From: DASSTJ01 sp035707965
Lineage (GTDB): Bacteria > Actinomycetota > Actinomycetes > Actinomycetales > Angustibacteraceae
Assembly: GCA_035707965.1 (NCBI GenBank)
Contig: DASSTJ010000097.1
Location: 1 to 35,655, forward strand
DNA: 35,655 bases
Reading direction: 5' to 3'
The notes under the pieces are model-generated. The model did not search any database. It saw nothing but the letters and a program-made list of their open reading frames with translations, and was not told where the DNA came from. The translations under genes and the position numbers were made by a program. Each line of letters opens with the position of its first letter. Position 1 is the first letter of the stretch. Positions 1 through 7,988 of the stretch are shown here, one piece after another.

Positions 1-181
1 CGTGCATCTCCCGCGCTCGCTGGAGCAGCTTGAGCATCAGGTACCGCGCGCGGGTACGTCCCTTCTCGTCCAGGACGCCGTCGAGCGACTCCAGCCACTC
101 CTGCGTCTCCTCGGGGTCGATGTCGGGAAGCTGGCTCGGGATCCCGTTGAGGATGGGTCCGGCCTCCTCGTGAACGGCCAC
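1..181 (-). CDS. aceE: Pyruvate dehydrogenase E1 component, N-terminal fragment
   Basis: Only the first 60 codons are present; the gene runs off the left edge. AceE is the homodimeric thiamine-diphosphate E1 subunit that decarboxylates pyruvate and hands the acetyl group to the E2 lipoyl domain. The translated start (VAVHEEAGPILNG, then QLPDIDPEETQEWLES and RARYLMLKLLQ) matches the conserved N terminus of actinobacterial AceE as I know it. The GTG start at 181 is preceded by a purine-rich AGAGGAGAAAGGA ribosome-binding stretch about 6 bases away. In Streptomyces a DUF3052 gene and an AhpE-type peroxiredoxin sit beside aceE; here both lie about 1.7 kb to the right, with a UPF0047 gene and fdhD in between, which supports the call. 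The catalytic domains are outside the window. Confidence 0.9.
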   Translation of the reverse strand, partial: MAVHEEAGPILNGIPSQLPDIDPEETQEWLESLDGVLDEKGRTRARYLMLKLLQRAREMH

Positions 182-372
182 GACGGTCCTTTCTCCTCTG
201 CTGGTCCCTGTCCGGGACACGGCGTTCCCACCATCCTCCCCTGTCGCTGTGCTCGTCGTCACACCGCCCGACCCTCGTGCTCACAGTTCGGACGTCGGCG
301 TGCAGGGAGCGGACGGCGAGGCAGCGCTGCCGCACGCCGGCGTGCCCGGCCGGTCGAGGCCGTCTAGCGTCC

Positions 373-801
373 GTGATCGTGGAGACCACGGTGCTGACCC
401 TGCGGACCGGTGACGCGGAACGGGTCGTCGACCTGACCGAGCGGTGCGACGACTGGCTCGGTGAGATCGGCGCTCAGGAGGGGCTGCTGCACGTGTTCGT
501 GCCGCACGCCACGGCGGGTGTCGCGATCATCGAGACGGGGTCCGGCAGCGACGACGACCTTCTCGCCGCGCTGCGGACGCTGCTGCCGGAGGACGGCCCG
601 GCGGGCCGCGGGTGGCGGCACGCGCACGGCTCACCCGGCCACGGCCGGGACCACGTGCTGCCCGCGTTCGTGCGGCCCGACGTGACGGTGCCGGTGCTGC
701 AGGGTCGGCTCGCCCTGGGCACCTGGCAGAGCATCACCCTCGTCGACACGAACGTCGACAACACGCAGCGCCACGTGCGGCTGTCCTTCCTCGCCGGCTA
801 G
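373..801 (+). CDS. YjbQ / UPF0047 family protein
   Basis: A 142-residue protein of the YjbQ/UPF0047 family. Family members form small beta-rich trimers, and some show weak thiamine-phosphate synthase activity in vitro, but the cellular role is unsettled. The conserved core is visible: GLLHVFVPHATAGV with His45, a glutamate in the IIETG segment, GSPGHGRDHVLPA with His90 and His94, and the C-terminal GTWQSITLVDTN block. The GTG at 373 gives the normal family length; GTG 379 is a possible alternative, and longer forms add a non-conserved basic stretch. The gene is divergent from aceE across about 190 bases, in which I see no convincing promoter. Its TAG overlaps the TAG of fdhD, on the other strand, in a shared CTAG. 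Confidence 0.85.
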   Translation: MIVETTVLTLRTGDAERVVDLTERCDDWLGEIGAQEGLLHVFVPHATAGVAIIETGSGSDDDLLAALRTLLPEDGPAGRGWRHAHGSPGHGRDHVLPAFVRPDVTVPVLQGRLALGTWQSITLVDTNVDNTQRHVRLSFLAG

Positions 802-1634
802 AGACCGAGACGCTCGAGCCCTGCGTAGACCGTCATGCGCGGCGGCCGCAGGAAGCCGACCAGCGTGAGACCCGCCTCCTCGGCCAGGTCGATCGCGAGG
901 CTCGACGGCGCCGACACCGCGGCGAGCACCGGGATGCCCGCCATCACGGCCTTCTGGGCCAGCTCGAACGAGATGCGCCCGCTCACCATGAGCACTGTGG
1001 CGGCCAACGGCAGCCGGTGCTCCCGTGCCGCCCAGCCCACGATCTTGTCGACCGCGTTGTGCCGGCCGACGTCCTCGCGCACGACCAGGAGCTCGCCGCC
1101 AGCGCTGAACAGCCCGGCGGCGTGCAGCCCGCCGGTGCGGTCGAAGACCTTCTGGTGCTCGCGCAGCGCGGCGGGCAGTCCGGCGAGCACGTCCGGCCCC
1201 ACCCCGGTGCCGTCGACGCTCAGGTCGTACGGGGACCGCACCCGGACGGTGTCGATGCTGCGCTTGCCGCAGACGCCGCAGGACGACGTCGTGGCGAAGG
1301 AACGCTGCAGGCCGACGTCGGGCACCACGACCCCGGGCTGCAGCTCGACGTCCACCACGTTGAACGTCGGGCTGCCGTCGTCCCCCGTGTCCGTGCAGTG
1401 CATGAGGGTGGCGACGTCGTCCGCCCCGGCGAGGAGGCCCTCGGTGAGCAGGAAGCCGATCGTCAGGTCGAAGTCGTCGCCGGGGGTGCGCATCGTGACC
1501 GCAAGGGGGCTGCCGCCGACCCGGATCTCCAACGGCTCCTCGACCGTGACCGTGTCGGGGCGTCGGACCACCCTCGTGCCGTCCGGTCCGACCTCGACCC
1601 GCGTACTCGGACGCCGTGCTGTCACCCGGCCCAT
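798..1634 (-). CDS. fdhD: Formate dehydrogenase accessory sulfurtransferase FdhD
   Basis: A 278-residue FdhD protein. FdhD moves sulfur from the IscS persulfide to the molybdenum cofactor so that formate dehydrogenase becomes active. Diagnostic segments are VEEPLEIRVGG, the FDLTIGFLLTEGL block, the TSSCGVCGKRSID motif carrying the CxxC pair (Cys119 and Cys122), and the C-terminal MVSGRISFELAQKA and AVSAPSSLAIDLA blocks. The ATG at 1634 is preferred because the family starts near here; the open frame extends upstream to 1697 with no conserved sequence. A GAGG about 9 bases upstream could be the ribosome-binding site. No formate dehydrogenase or Moco biosynthesis gene is in view, so its client enzyme must be encoded elsewhere. 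It is convergent with the UPF0047 gene, overlapping it by four bases. Confidence 0.93.
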   Translation of the reverse strand: MGRVTARRPSTRVEVGPDGTRVVRRPDTVTVEEPLEIRVGGSPLAVTMRTPGDDFDLTIGFLLTEGLLAGADDVATLMHCTDTGDDGSPTFNVVDVELQPGVVVPDVGLQRSFATTSSCGVCGKRSIDTVRVRSPYDLSVDGTGVGPDVLAGLPAALREHQKVFDRTGGLHAAGLFSAGGELLVVREDVGRHNAVDKIVGWAAREHRLPLAATVLMVSGRISFELAQKAVMAGIPVLAAVSAPSSLAIDLAEEAGLTLVGFLRPPRMTVYAGLERLGL

Positions 1635-1835
1635 GACGTCACCGCCTCGTCGCTCGCGTCCACAGCTCGCAGCCTGCCACCACGGCAGGCGGGGCACGTC
1701 CCGCGGGTGGTTCTTGCCAGATCGTGTCCGGAGGTGGTTGCGCAGCAGTGGGTCGCTCTAGTGGACTACCCCCTGCGCCGCATCGGTGGCGCCGGTCGGT
1801 GGTGCCGACCGCAGAACCGAGCAGGAGGAGTCGTC

Positions 1836-2264
1836 GTGAGTCCCACCGCGGATGCCGCGGCAGAGCACGGACTGGTGGCCCGGTTGGGCCTTCGGCAGGG
1901 GCAGGTCGTTCAAGAGCTCGGGTGGGACGAGGACGCCGACGAGGACTTCCGGGTCGCTCTTGAGGACGCCATCGACTCCGAGCTGGCCGACGAGGACTCG
2001 GACGACGTCGCCGAACTCGTGGTGCTGTGGTGGCGGGAGGACGACGGCGACCTGGTGGACGCGCTCGTCGACGCGCTGACCAACCTCGCCGAGGGCGGCG
2101 CCGTCCTGCTGATGACGCCGAAGGCGGGTCGTGACGGCCACGTCGAGCCGAGCGAGATCAGCGAGGCCTCGCTGTCGGCGGGCCTGCACGGCACGAGCAG
2201 CCTGAGTGCCGGACGCGACTGGAGCGCCACGCGGCTGGTGGCGCCGAAGTCGGGACGTCGGTGA
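1836..2264 (+). CDS. DUF3052 family protein
   Basis: A 142-residue acidic protein of the actinobacterial DUF3052 family, whose function is unknown. Landmarks are a GLVARLGLRQGQVVQELGW start, a long acidic middle (DEDADEDFRVALEDAID and DEDSDDVAELVV), a strongly hydrophobic stretch with paired tryptophans (VVLWWREDDGD), and a basic C terminus ending in APKSGRR. The GTG at 1836 is fixed by a very strong AGGAGGAG ribosome-binding site at 1823-1830. The next gene, a peroxiredoxin, starts inside its stop codon (GTGA), so the two are almost certainly translated together. Family members usually sit next to aceE, as here. The coupling hints at a shared redox or pyruvate-metabolism role, but that is inference. 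Confidence 0.85.
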   Translation: MSPTADAAAEHGLVARLGLRQGQVVQELGWDEDADEDFRVALEDAIDSELADEDSDDVAELVVLWWREDDGDLVDALVDALTNLAEGGAVLLMTPKAGRDGHVEPSEISEASLSAGLHGTSSLSAGRDWSATRLVAPKSGRR

Positions 2265-2737
2265 GCACCCCAGGCGCTGCCCGGCCGGAGGTCGGGTCGG
2301 CGGCTCCCGACTTCACCCTGCCCGACCAGCACGGCGCTCCCACCACGCTGTCGTCGCTGCGCGGTCACCGAGCGGCGCTCGTCGTGTTCTACCCGTTCGC
2401 GTTCTCGAGCATCTGCACCGGCGAGCTCACCGGCCTGCGCGACGACCTGGCCAGCTTCAGCAACGACGAGGTCCAGCTGCTGGCGGTCTCGTGCGACCCC
2501 GTGTTCGCCCTGCGCGCCTGGTCCGACGAGCAGGGTTTCGCCTTCCCGCTGCTCTCCGACTTCTGGCCGCACGGGGCGGTTGCCTCGTCGTACGGCGTCT
2601 TCGACGAGCAGCTGGGCCGGGCCGACCGGGGCACGTTCCTCGTCGACGCGACGGGCGTCGTCCGGTGGTCGGTCGTCAACCACCCGGGCGAGGCCCGCGA
2701 CCTCGACGCGTACCGCGCCGCGGTCGCGGCGTTGTGA
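2261..2737 (+). CDS. ahpE: AhpE-type 1-Cys peroxiredoxin
   Basis: A 158-residue thioredoxin-fold peroxiredoxin that would reduce peroxides through a single peroxidatic cysteine. The Prx motif P-x3-S-x2-C is clear: Pro45, Ser49 and Cys52 in YPFAFSSICTGEL, close to the PLAFTGICQGEL of Mycobacterium tuberculosis AhpE as I recall it. The C-terminal ADRGTFLVDATGVVRW segment supplies the conserved arginine. A second cysteine (Cys78, in SCDP) is not in a recognised resolving position, so a 1-Cys mechanism with an external thiol is expected. The GTG start at 2261 overlaps the TGA of the DUF3052 gene by four bases. Bcp/PrxQ is the main alternative, but the absence of a cysteine five residues after the peroxidatic one argues for AhpE. 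Confidence 0.88.
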   Translation: MSTPGAARPEVGSAAPDFTLPDQHGAPTTLSSLRGHRAALVVFYPFAFSSICTGELTGLRDDLASFSNDEVQLLAVSCDPVFALRAWSDEQGFAFPLLSDFWPHGAVASSYGVFDEQLGRADRGTFLVDATGVVRWSVVNHPGEARDLDAYRAAVAAL

Positions 2738-2792
2738 CGCGCCGGCCCACGGGCTGGCACGATGGTCGACGTGCTCCCTCGTGGAGCGCAGA

Positions 2793-2865
2793 GGGCCTGT
2801 AGCTCAGCTGGTAGAGCACCGCGCTTACACCGCGGGTGTCGTCGGTTCGAACCCGGCCGGGCCCA
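2793..2865 (+). tRNA. tRNA-Val (anticodon UAC)
   Basis: A 73-base cloverleaf can be folded by hand. The acceptor stem GGGCCTG pairs with CGGGCCC (one G-U), the D-stem is GCTC/GAGC, and the anticodon stem CCGCG/CGCGG encloses the loop CTTACAC with anticodon TAC at 2826-2828. The T-arm is GTCGG-TTCGAAC-CCGGC, and the discriminator base is A2865. The 3' CCA is not encoded. It lies 55 bases after the peroxiredoxin gene and 34 bases before the Nif3 gene. Confidence 0.97.
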
Positions 2866-2899
2866 CCCCGTCGGGCCGTCGCGCCGGTAACCTCACCTC

Positions 2900-4111
2900 G
2901 TGCCCGCTGCCCCCGACGTGCCCGACGTGCCCGACCAGCCTGACCAGCCTGCACCGGTCCTGCTGTCCGACGTGACGCGCCTGCTCGACACGCTGTACCC
3001 GGCCTCGAGCGCGCAGGCGTGGGACGCGGTCGGCCTCGTCTGCGGGGACCCCGACCGCACCGTCAGCAAGGTGCTGCTGGCCGTCGACCCGACTGCCGAG
3101 GTCGTCGACGAGGCGGTCGGCTGGGGAGCGGACCTGCTGCTCACCCACCACCCGCTGCTGCTGCGGGCGGTCCACGGCGTGCCGGCGACGACGTTCAAGG
3201 GCCGGGTCGTGCACCGCCTCATCAAGGGTGACTGCGCGCTGTTCGTGGCGCACACCAACGCCGACGCCGCGCTCCCTGGGGTGAGCGACGCCCTGGCCAG
3301 GGTGGTCGGGCTCGACCTCCTCGAACCGCTGGTGCCCCAGCCGGTGCGGCCGCTCGACAAGGTCGTCGTATTCGTCCCGGACGACGACGCGGAGCGACTC
3401 GTCGACGCGCTCGCGGACGCGGGTGCCGGCGAGCTCGGCGAGTACCGACGGTGCGCGTGGACGTCGACCGGCACCGGCACGTTCACGCCGCTGCCCGGGG
3501 CGTCACCGACCGTCGGCAGCGTGGGCGAGGCGGCGCAGGTGGCCGAGACGCGGGTCGAGATGGTGCTGCCACGGCACCGGCGCGCGGCGGTGGTGCACGC
3601 CCTGCGGCAGGCACACCCTTACGAGGAGCCGGCCTTCGACGTCCTCGAGCTCGCCGACCTCGGGTCGGGCACCGGCATCGGCCGGGTAGGCGTGCTGGAG
3701 CAGCCGGTCACCCTGGAGGCGTTCGCCCAGCACGTGGCCAGCGTGCTGCCTTCCACCGTGCAGGGCGTGCGCGTCTCGGGACCGGCGGACGCCCACGTGC
3801 AGCGGGTCGCGGTCTGCGGCGGGGCCGGCGACGACCTGTTCGCCGCCGTGCGCACCAGTGGCGCCGACGTCTTCCTGACGGCCGACCTGCGTCACCACCC
3901 GGCCAGCGAGGCTCGCGAGCACGGCGCGAGCGGGCCGCCGTACCTCGTCGACGTCGCGCACTGGGCCAGCGAGTGGCCCTGGCTGCGAGGGTGTGAGAGC
4001 CGGTTGCTGTCCGCACTGGGTGCGCGGGCCAGTACCGTAGAGACCCGCGTCAGCACGACCTGCACCGATCCCTGGACGTTCCACGTCCCGAGCCGAGGGG
4101 GCCCCCTCTGA
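2900..4111 (+). CDS. Nif3-like dinuclear metal-centre protein
   Basis: A 403-residue Nif3/YbgI-family protein (often annotated as GTP cyclohydrolase 1 type 2), with the longer bacterial architecture in which a PII/CutA-like domain is inserted between the two halves of the metal-binding domain. Metal-site segments in order: AWDAVGLVCGD, LLLTHHPLL with the paired histidines (about residues 80-85), VAHTNADAA, then after the insert (about residues 145-255) GGAGDDLF, DVFLTADLRHH and LVDVAHWASE. Its biochemical function is not settled. The GTG at 2900 gives a proline-rich start (repeated PDVPD/PDQP) without a good ribosome-binding site, so the first 20 residues are uncertain. It heads a tight operon with the zinc-ribbon and RNase H genes, matching the Rv2230c-Rv2228c order of M. 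tuberculosis. Confidence 0.9.
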   Translation: MPAAPDVPDVPDQPDQPAPVLLSDVTRLLDTLYPASSAQAWDAVGLVCGDPDRTVSKVLLAVDPTAEVVDEAVGWGADLLLTHHPLLLRAVHGVPATTFKGRVVHRLIKGDCALFVAHTNADAALPGVSDALARVVGLDLLEPLVPQPVRPLDKVVVFVPDDDAERLVDALADAGAGELGEYRRCAWTSTGTGTFTPLPGASPTVGSVGEAAQVAETRVEMVLPRHRRAAVVHALRQAHPYEEPAFDVLELADLGSGTGIGRVGVLEQPVTLEAFAQHVASVLPSTVQGVRVSGPADAHVQRVAVCGGAGDDLFAAVRTSGADVFLTADLRHHPASEAREHGASGPPYLVDVAHWASEWPWLRGCESRLLSALGARASTVETRVSTTCTDPWTFHVPSRGGPL

Positions 4112-4848
4112 TCGCGCCCACGACCGACCAGTGGCGGTTGCTCGACGTCCAGGCGCTCGACACCCGCCTGGCGCAGATCGCGCACCGCCGCCGTTCGTTG
4201 CCCGAGCTCGCCGAGCTGACCGAGCTGGAGTCCCGGGCCAGCGCCCTGCGCGACGAGCTGGTCGGTGCGCAGACCCGTGCGAGCGACGTGCAGCGCGAGC
4301 TCACCAAGGCGGAGGCCGACGTCGAGCTCGTACGTCAGCGCGCTGCACGCGACCAGTCCCGCCTGGAGTCCGGCAGCGGCAGCCACAAGGAGCTCGAGTC
4401 CCTGCAGCACGAGATCGCGACGCTGGCCCGGCGGCAGAGCGAGCTCGAGGACACCGAGCTCGAGGTCATGGAGCGCCTGGAGGCCGTGACCGCTGAGGTC
4501 GAGCGCCTCACTGCGGAGCAGGCCGACGTCCAGTCGCGTCTCGACGAGGTGGGCGGCCGCCGCGACGCCGCCTGGCAGCAGCTGGACGACGAGGCGGCCC
4601 GCATCGCCTCGGAGCGCAGCAGCACCGTGGCCGGGATCGACGCCGCGCTGCTCGCCCTCTACGAGAAGATCCGCGAGTCCGCCGGTGGTGTGGGCGCCGC
4701 GATGCTGCGCGCTCGCCGCTGCGAGGGCTGCCGGCTCGAGCTCAACCCCCAGGAGCTCCAGACCATCCGCGCGGCGGCGGACGACGAGGTCGTGCGCTGC
4801 GAGGAGTGCCGACGCATCCTGGTGCGCACGGGCGAGTCCGGTCTGTGA
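4108..4848 (+). CDS. Coiled-coil C4 zinc-ribbon protein, probable CTG start
   Basis: A 246-residue protein with a long coiled coil (about residues 35-185, rich in E/L/R heptads) and a C-terminal zinc ribbon with two CxxC pairs (RRCEGCRLEL and VRCEECRRIL). This is the family of M. tuberculosis Rv2229c; the role is unknown, with RNA or nucleic-acid binding often suggested. The start is unusual. The first ordinary start codon (TTG 4138) cuts off DQWRLL, which precedes the conserved LDVQALDTRL in homologues as I recall them. A CTG at 4108 in the same frame restores it, overlaps the upstream TGA as CTGA, and sits about 9 bases after a CGAGGGG ribosome-binding sequence. I therefore infer a CTG start. 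The next gene starts inside this gene's stop codon. Confidence 0.85.
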   Translation: MIAPTTDQWRLLDVQALDTRLAQIAHRRRSLPELAELTELESRASALRDELVGAQTRASDVQRELTKAEADVELVRQRAARDQSRLESGSGSHKELESLQHEIATLARRQSELEDTELEVMERLEAVTAEVERLTAEQADVQSRLDEVGGRRDAAWQQLDDEAARIASERSSTVAGIDAALLALYEKIRESAGGVGAAMLRARRCEGCRLELNPQELQTIRAAADDEVVRCEECRRILVRTGESGL

Positions 4849-6035
4849 CCCGGCGCTTCGTCGTCGAGACCGACGGGGGTTCGCGGGGCAACCCCGGTCC
4901 GGCTGCCTTCGGTGCCCTGGTGAGGGACGCGGAGACGGGCCAGGTGCTGGCCGAGCAGGCGGAGTTCCTCGGTGTCGTCAGCAACAACGTTGCCGAGTAC
5001 AGCGGTCTGGTGGCGGGGTTGCGCATGGCGCGCACGCTCGACCCCACGTGCACCGTCGAGGTCCGGATGGACTCGAAGCTCGTCGTCGAGCAGATGTCGG
5101 GCCGGTGGAAGATCAAGCACGAGGACATGCGCCGGCTGGCCCTCGAGGCACGCGACGTCGTCGATCCGGCACGGGTGACCTACACCTGGGTGCCGCGGGC
5201 GCTCAACAAGGACGCGGACCGGCTCGCCAACGAGGCCATGGATGACGCAGCGCAGGGCCGGCCCTGGCGTGGTGCCCTCCCGACGCCGGCGACGACCGTC
5301 GAGGCACCGATCGAGGCCCCGACCGAGGCCCCGACCGAGGCGCCAGCCGAGTCAACGGCTCCGGCGACGACCCGCCCGGCAGGGGGCAGGGTCTGGTCGG
5401 GCGCCGACGTCGGCCAACCGACGACGCTGGTGCTGCTGCGTCACGGTGCCACGGCGCACTCCGTCCACGAGCGGTTCAGCGGAGCGGGTGGCGACGACCC
5501 GCCGTTGTCGGACGACGGCCGACGTCAGGCCGAGCTCGTGGCCGAGGCGCTGGCCACGCGGGGTCCGGTCGACGCCGTCGTCTGCTCGCCGATGGCCCGC
5601 ACGCGTCAGACGGCGCAGGTCGTCGCCGACCGGCTGGGCCTGGACGTTCGCGAGGACTCGGGCTGGCGGGAGTGCGCGTTCGGCCAGTGGGACGGGCTCA
5701 CCGTGGGCGAGGTGGGCGAGCGCTGGCCCGACGAGCTGGCGGCGTGGCAGACGTCGACGTCGGTGGCGCCGCCGGGTGGCGAGAGCTTCGACGACGTCGA
5801 GCGCCGCGTGCGGGTGGCGCGTGACCGGCTGCTCGCGCGGCACCCCCGCCAGCGCGTGCTCGTGGTCACCCACGTCACGCCGATCAAGCAGCTCGTGCGG
5901 CTGGCCGTCGGCGCCGGGCCGCAGGCGCTGTGGCGACTTGACTCGTCCACGGGCTCGCTGACCACGACCCGCTGGTGGTCGGACGGCGGCAGCTCGCTGG
6001 CCTCGTTCAACGAGACGAGCCACCTGGGTGGCTGA
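4845..6035 (+). CDS. Fused RNase HI / CobC-type phosphatase
   Basis: A 396-residue two-domain protein. Residues 1-135 are an RNase HI domain that cuts RNA in RNA:DNA hybrids; the carboxylates are Asp10 (TDGGSRGNPGPAAFG), Glu51 (NNVAEYSG), Asp76 (RMDSKLVVEQ) and Asp124 (NKDADRLANEA). Residues 150-185 are a low-complexity EAPT-type linker. Residues 193-396 are a histidine phosphatase (phosphoglycerate-mutase fold) domain with the RHG motif at 199-201, Glu276 in the WRECAFGQW segment and His343 in VTHVTPIKQL. The fusion matches M. tuberculosis Rv2228c, whose C-terminal half acts as an alpha-ribazole phosphatase in cobalamin synthesis. The GTG at 4845 overlaps the preceding TGA. All catalytic residues appear intact in both domains. 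Confidence 0.93.
   Translation: MTRRFVVETDGGSRGNPGPAAFGALVRDAETGQVLAEQAEFLGVVSNNVAEYSGLVAGLRMARTLDPTCTVEVRMDSKLVVEQMSGRWKIKHEDMRRLALEARDVVDPARVTYTWVPRALNKDADRLANEAMDDAAQGRPWRGALPTPATTVEAPIEAPTEAPTEAPAESTAPATTRPAGGRVWSGADVGQPTTLVLLRHGATAHSVHERFSGAGGDDPPLSDDGRRQAELVAEALATRGPVDAVVCSPMARTRQTAQVVADRLGLDVREDSGWRECAFGQWDGLTVGEVGERWPDELAAWQTSTSVAPPGGESFDDVERRVRVARDRLLARHPRQRVLVVTHVTPIKQLVRLAVGAGPQALWRLDSSTGSLTTTRWWSDGGSSLASFNETSHLGG
5301..5348 (+). repeat. 12-base in-frame tandem repeat coding an EAPT linker
   Basis: Four tandem 12-base units (GAGGCACCGATC, then GAGGCCCCGACC twice, then GAGGCGCCAGCC) encode EAPI-EAPT-EAPT-EAPA between the RNase H and phosphatase domains. The unit length keeps the frame, so copy-number change would only alter linker length. 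Confidence 0.85.
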
Positions 6036-6056
6036 TCGGCGGCTGCGCCCCTGCGC

Positions 6057-7139
6057 TCACGCGATGAGGGCAAGGGCCGCCGTGCACGCCAGGAGAAGGA
6101 GCGGGACGGCGACGAGCCCACGCAGCGTGAAGCCGCGCCAGGAGACCGTCACTCCTGCCGCCCGGCACCGGTCGTGCCAGAGCAACGTGGCCAACGAGGC
6201 CCACGGGGTCAGGAGTGGTCCGGCGTTGACCCCGATCAACAGGGCGACCAGCCGCGCCGGCGAGCTGTCCGCGACGGGTTCGATGGCCAGGTACGCCGGC
6301 AGGTTGTCGATGGCGTTGGCGCCGAAGGCCCCCACCGCTGCCAGGCGCAGGTAGGCGCCGAAGCTCTCACCCTGGCCGGCCGCGCCGCTGAGCGCCCCAC
6401 GGAGCAGGTGGTCACCGGCCCAGTCAGCCACGAGGAGCAGCACGAGCACGATGCCGACCACCCGGAACGGCAGCAGCGACCACCGCAGTGCTGAGGCGTC
6501 GCGCCATCCGAACGCGACGACCAGCAGCAGAGCAGCCGCTGTCGCTGGCCAGACCACGGCGACCCCGGTGAGGAACGCCGGCACCAGGAGCAGGCAGACC
6601 ACCGAAGCGAGCGCGAGCAGCACCCGGTCTCCGGTCCGCTCGGGTCGCGGCGAGGTGTACCGGCCCAGCATCTGCCTCCCGAACATCGCCACGAGGACGA
6701 GCGCGGTCACCACGACCGCAGTCAGCGCCGGCGCCCAGGACACGCGCACGTAACCCAGCACGCCGACGTCCATCGCCTGGAGCCGGTGCCAGGCCAGGAG
6801 GTTCGTCAGGTTGGAGACCGGTAGCAGCAACGACGCCGTGTTCGCCAACCACACCGTCGCGAGAGCGAGCCCGGTGGCCGGCAGTCGCAGGCGCTGGGCC
6901 GTGGCGAGCACCACCGGCGTCAGCAGCACCGCGGTGGTGTCCAGGCTGAGGACCACGGTGCTGACGGTGGCGAGGACGACGAGCGAGGCCCAGAGCACCC
7001 ACACGCGCCCCCGGGCCACCCGCGCCGCGGCGTCCGCGGCGGCGCGGAAGACCCCCGCGCGGTCGCTGAGCTCCGCCACCACGGTGATCGCGACGAGGAA
7101 CCCGAGCACCGGCGCCACGCGCGCCAGCAGCTCCGCCAC
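6057..7139 (-). CDS. ArsB/SLC13-type integral membrane transporter
   Basis: A 360-residue, very hydrophobic protein with roughly ten predicted membrane segments, resembling the ion-transporter superfamily that contains ArsB, NhaD and SLC13 carriers. Visible landmarks are the repeated half-structure, LSLDTTAVLLTPVVLA in the first half (a DxTA-x-LLTP-type motif), the LLPVSNLTNLL segment, and in the second half FGANAIDNLPAYLA and LLIGVNAGPLLTPWASLATL. Those last two are typical of ArsB-like arsenite or anion carriers. The substrate cannot be told from sequence; no ars regulator or arsenate reductase is nearby. The GTG at 7139 lies two bases after the yaaA stop, so the pair is probably cotranscribed. 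The frame runs upstream inside yaaA without conserved sequence. Confidence 0.75.
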   Translation of the reverse strand: MAELLARVAPVLGFLVAITVVAELSDRAGVFRAAADAAARVARGRVWVLWASLVVLATVSTVVLSLDTTAVLLTPVVLATAQRLRLPATGLALATVWLANTASLLLPVSNLTNLLAWHRLQAMDVGVLGYVRVSWAPALTAVVVTALVLVAMFGRQMLGRYTSPRPERTGDRVLLALASVVCLLLVPAFLTGVAVVWPATAAALLLVVAFGWRDASALRWSLLPFRVVGIVLVLLLVADWAGDHLLRGALSGAAGQGESFGAYLRLAAVGAFGANAIDNLPAYLAIEPVADSSPARLVALLIGVNAGPLLTPWASLATLLWHDRCRAAGVTVSWRGFTLRGLVAVPLLLLACTAALALIA

Positions 7140-7141
7140 GA

Positions 7142-7939
7142 CTAGCGTCCGGAGGGCGCGGCAGGGACGACGACGTCGAGCGTCCAGGAGGCGCCGGCAC
7201 GAGTCGGGGCGTGCAGCTCGCACGCCCAGGTCTCGGCCACGGCGTCGGCCACGGCACGAGGCGTGCGCGGCTCACGCGCGTCGCGGGTGAGCAGGTGGCG
7301 CACGACCTCACCGCGGGTGCGCTTGGCCTGGTGGGAGACGACCCTCCGGCGTCCGTCGTCCTCACGCAGCACGCGCACGGCGATGGTCCGCTCGGCCAGG
7401 TCCGCCTTGGGGGACCACGCCGCCCGGTAGGTCGACGAGCGGCAGTCGACCACGACGCCATGCCCAGCTGCCGCCCGAAGCGGCTCGTCGAGCGTCTCGC
7501 GCCAGAATGCGGCGAGCGGCCCGGTCGCCGGCAAGGAGACGCCCATGGACAGCCGGTAGGCGGGCACGTGGTCGCTGAGCCGGAGCGCGCCCCACAGTCC
7601 CGACAGCACGACCAGCCAGCGCCCGGCCCGTCGACGAGCGCCGACGGGGAGACTGTCCAGGTCGAGCGCCTCGTAGAGGACGCCGCTGTAGAGCTCGGTC
7701 ACGGGCACCGCGGGCTCGGTGAGCAGCCGGGTGTTGCGCTCGACCTCGGCCGCCAGGGACGCCCCAACTCCCAGCACCTGCAGGGCGTCCGGCCGAGCGC
7801 TCACCTCAGCGACAGCGGCGATGACCGTGGAGCGGGACGCGGACAGCTCGGGCCAGCTCAGCGCGTCCAGGTCGACAGGCCGTCGCCGGCGCGAGGCTGC
7901 GGGCGTCTTGCCCTCCGACGGCGGCAGCAGCACGAGCAC
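7142..7939 (-). CDS. yaaA: Peroxide-stress protein YaaA (DUF328)
   Basis: A 265-residue YaaA/UPF0246 protein. In E. coli YaaA lowers intracellular free iron during peroxide stress and binds DNA; the same role here is inference. Family blocks are the N-terminal VLVLLPPSEGKT, TELYSGVLYEALDLDSL, VLSGLWGALRLSDHVPAYRL, VVDCRSSTYRAAW and SHQAKRTRGEVVRHLL. GTG 7939 is chosen because the family begins directly at (M)LVLLPPSEGK; an in-frame ATG at 7990 would add an unrelated 17-residue leader and overlap the start of the divergent RNB gene. Only about 50 bases separate the two divergent start codons, so they share a very short promoter region and one or both may be leaderless. Confidence 0.9.
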   Translation of the reverse strand: MLVLLPPSEGKTPAASRRRRPVDLDALSWPELSASRSTVIAAVAEVSARPDALQVLGVGASLAAEVERNTRLLTEPAVPVTELYSGVLYEALDLDSLPVGARRRAGRWLVVLSGLWGALRLSDHVPAYRLSMGVSLPATGPLAAFWRETLDEPLRAAAGHGVVVDCRSSTYRAAWSPKADLAERTIAVRVLREDDGRRRVVSHQAKRTRGEVVRHLLTRDAREPRTPRAVADAVAETWACELHAPTRAGASWTLDVVVPAAPSGR

Positions 7940-7988
7940 CCGCGAAGCGTAGACGGCAGAGCGGACCGTGCCTGCGTAGGGTTGCGCC

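Noticed and set aside
2..367. Plus-strand open frame at the left edge
   Set aside because: The complementary strand here encodes the recognisable AceE N terminus; the plus-strand translation has no family character.
2793..2865. Integration site use of the tRNA-Val gene
   Set aside because: No integrase, repeated tRNA 3' end or foreign gene content is found on either side.
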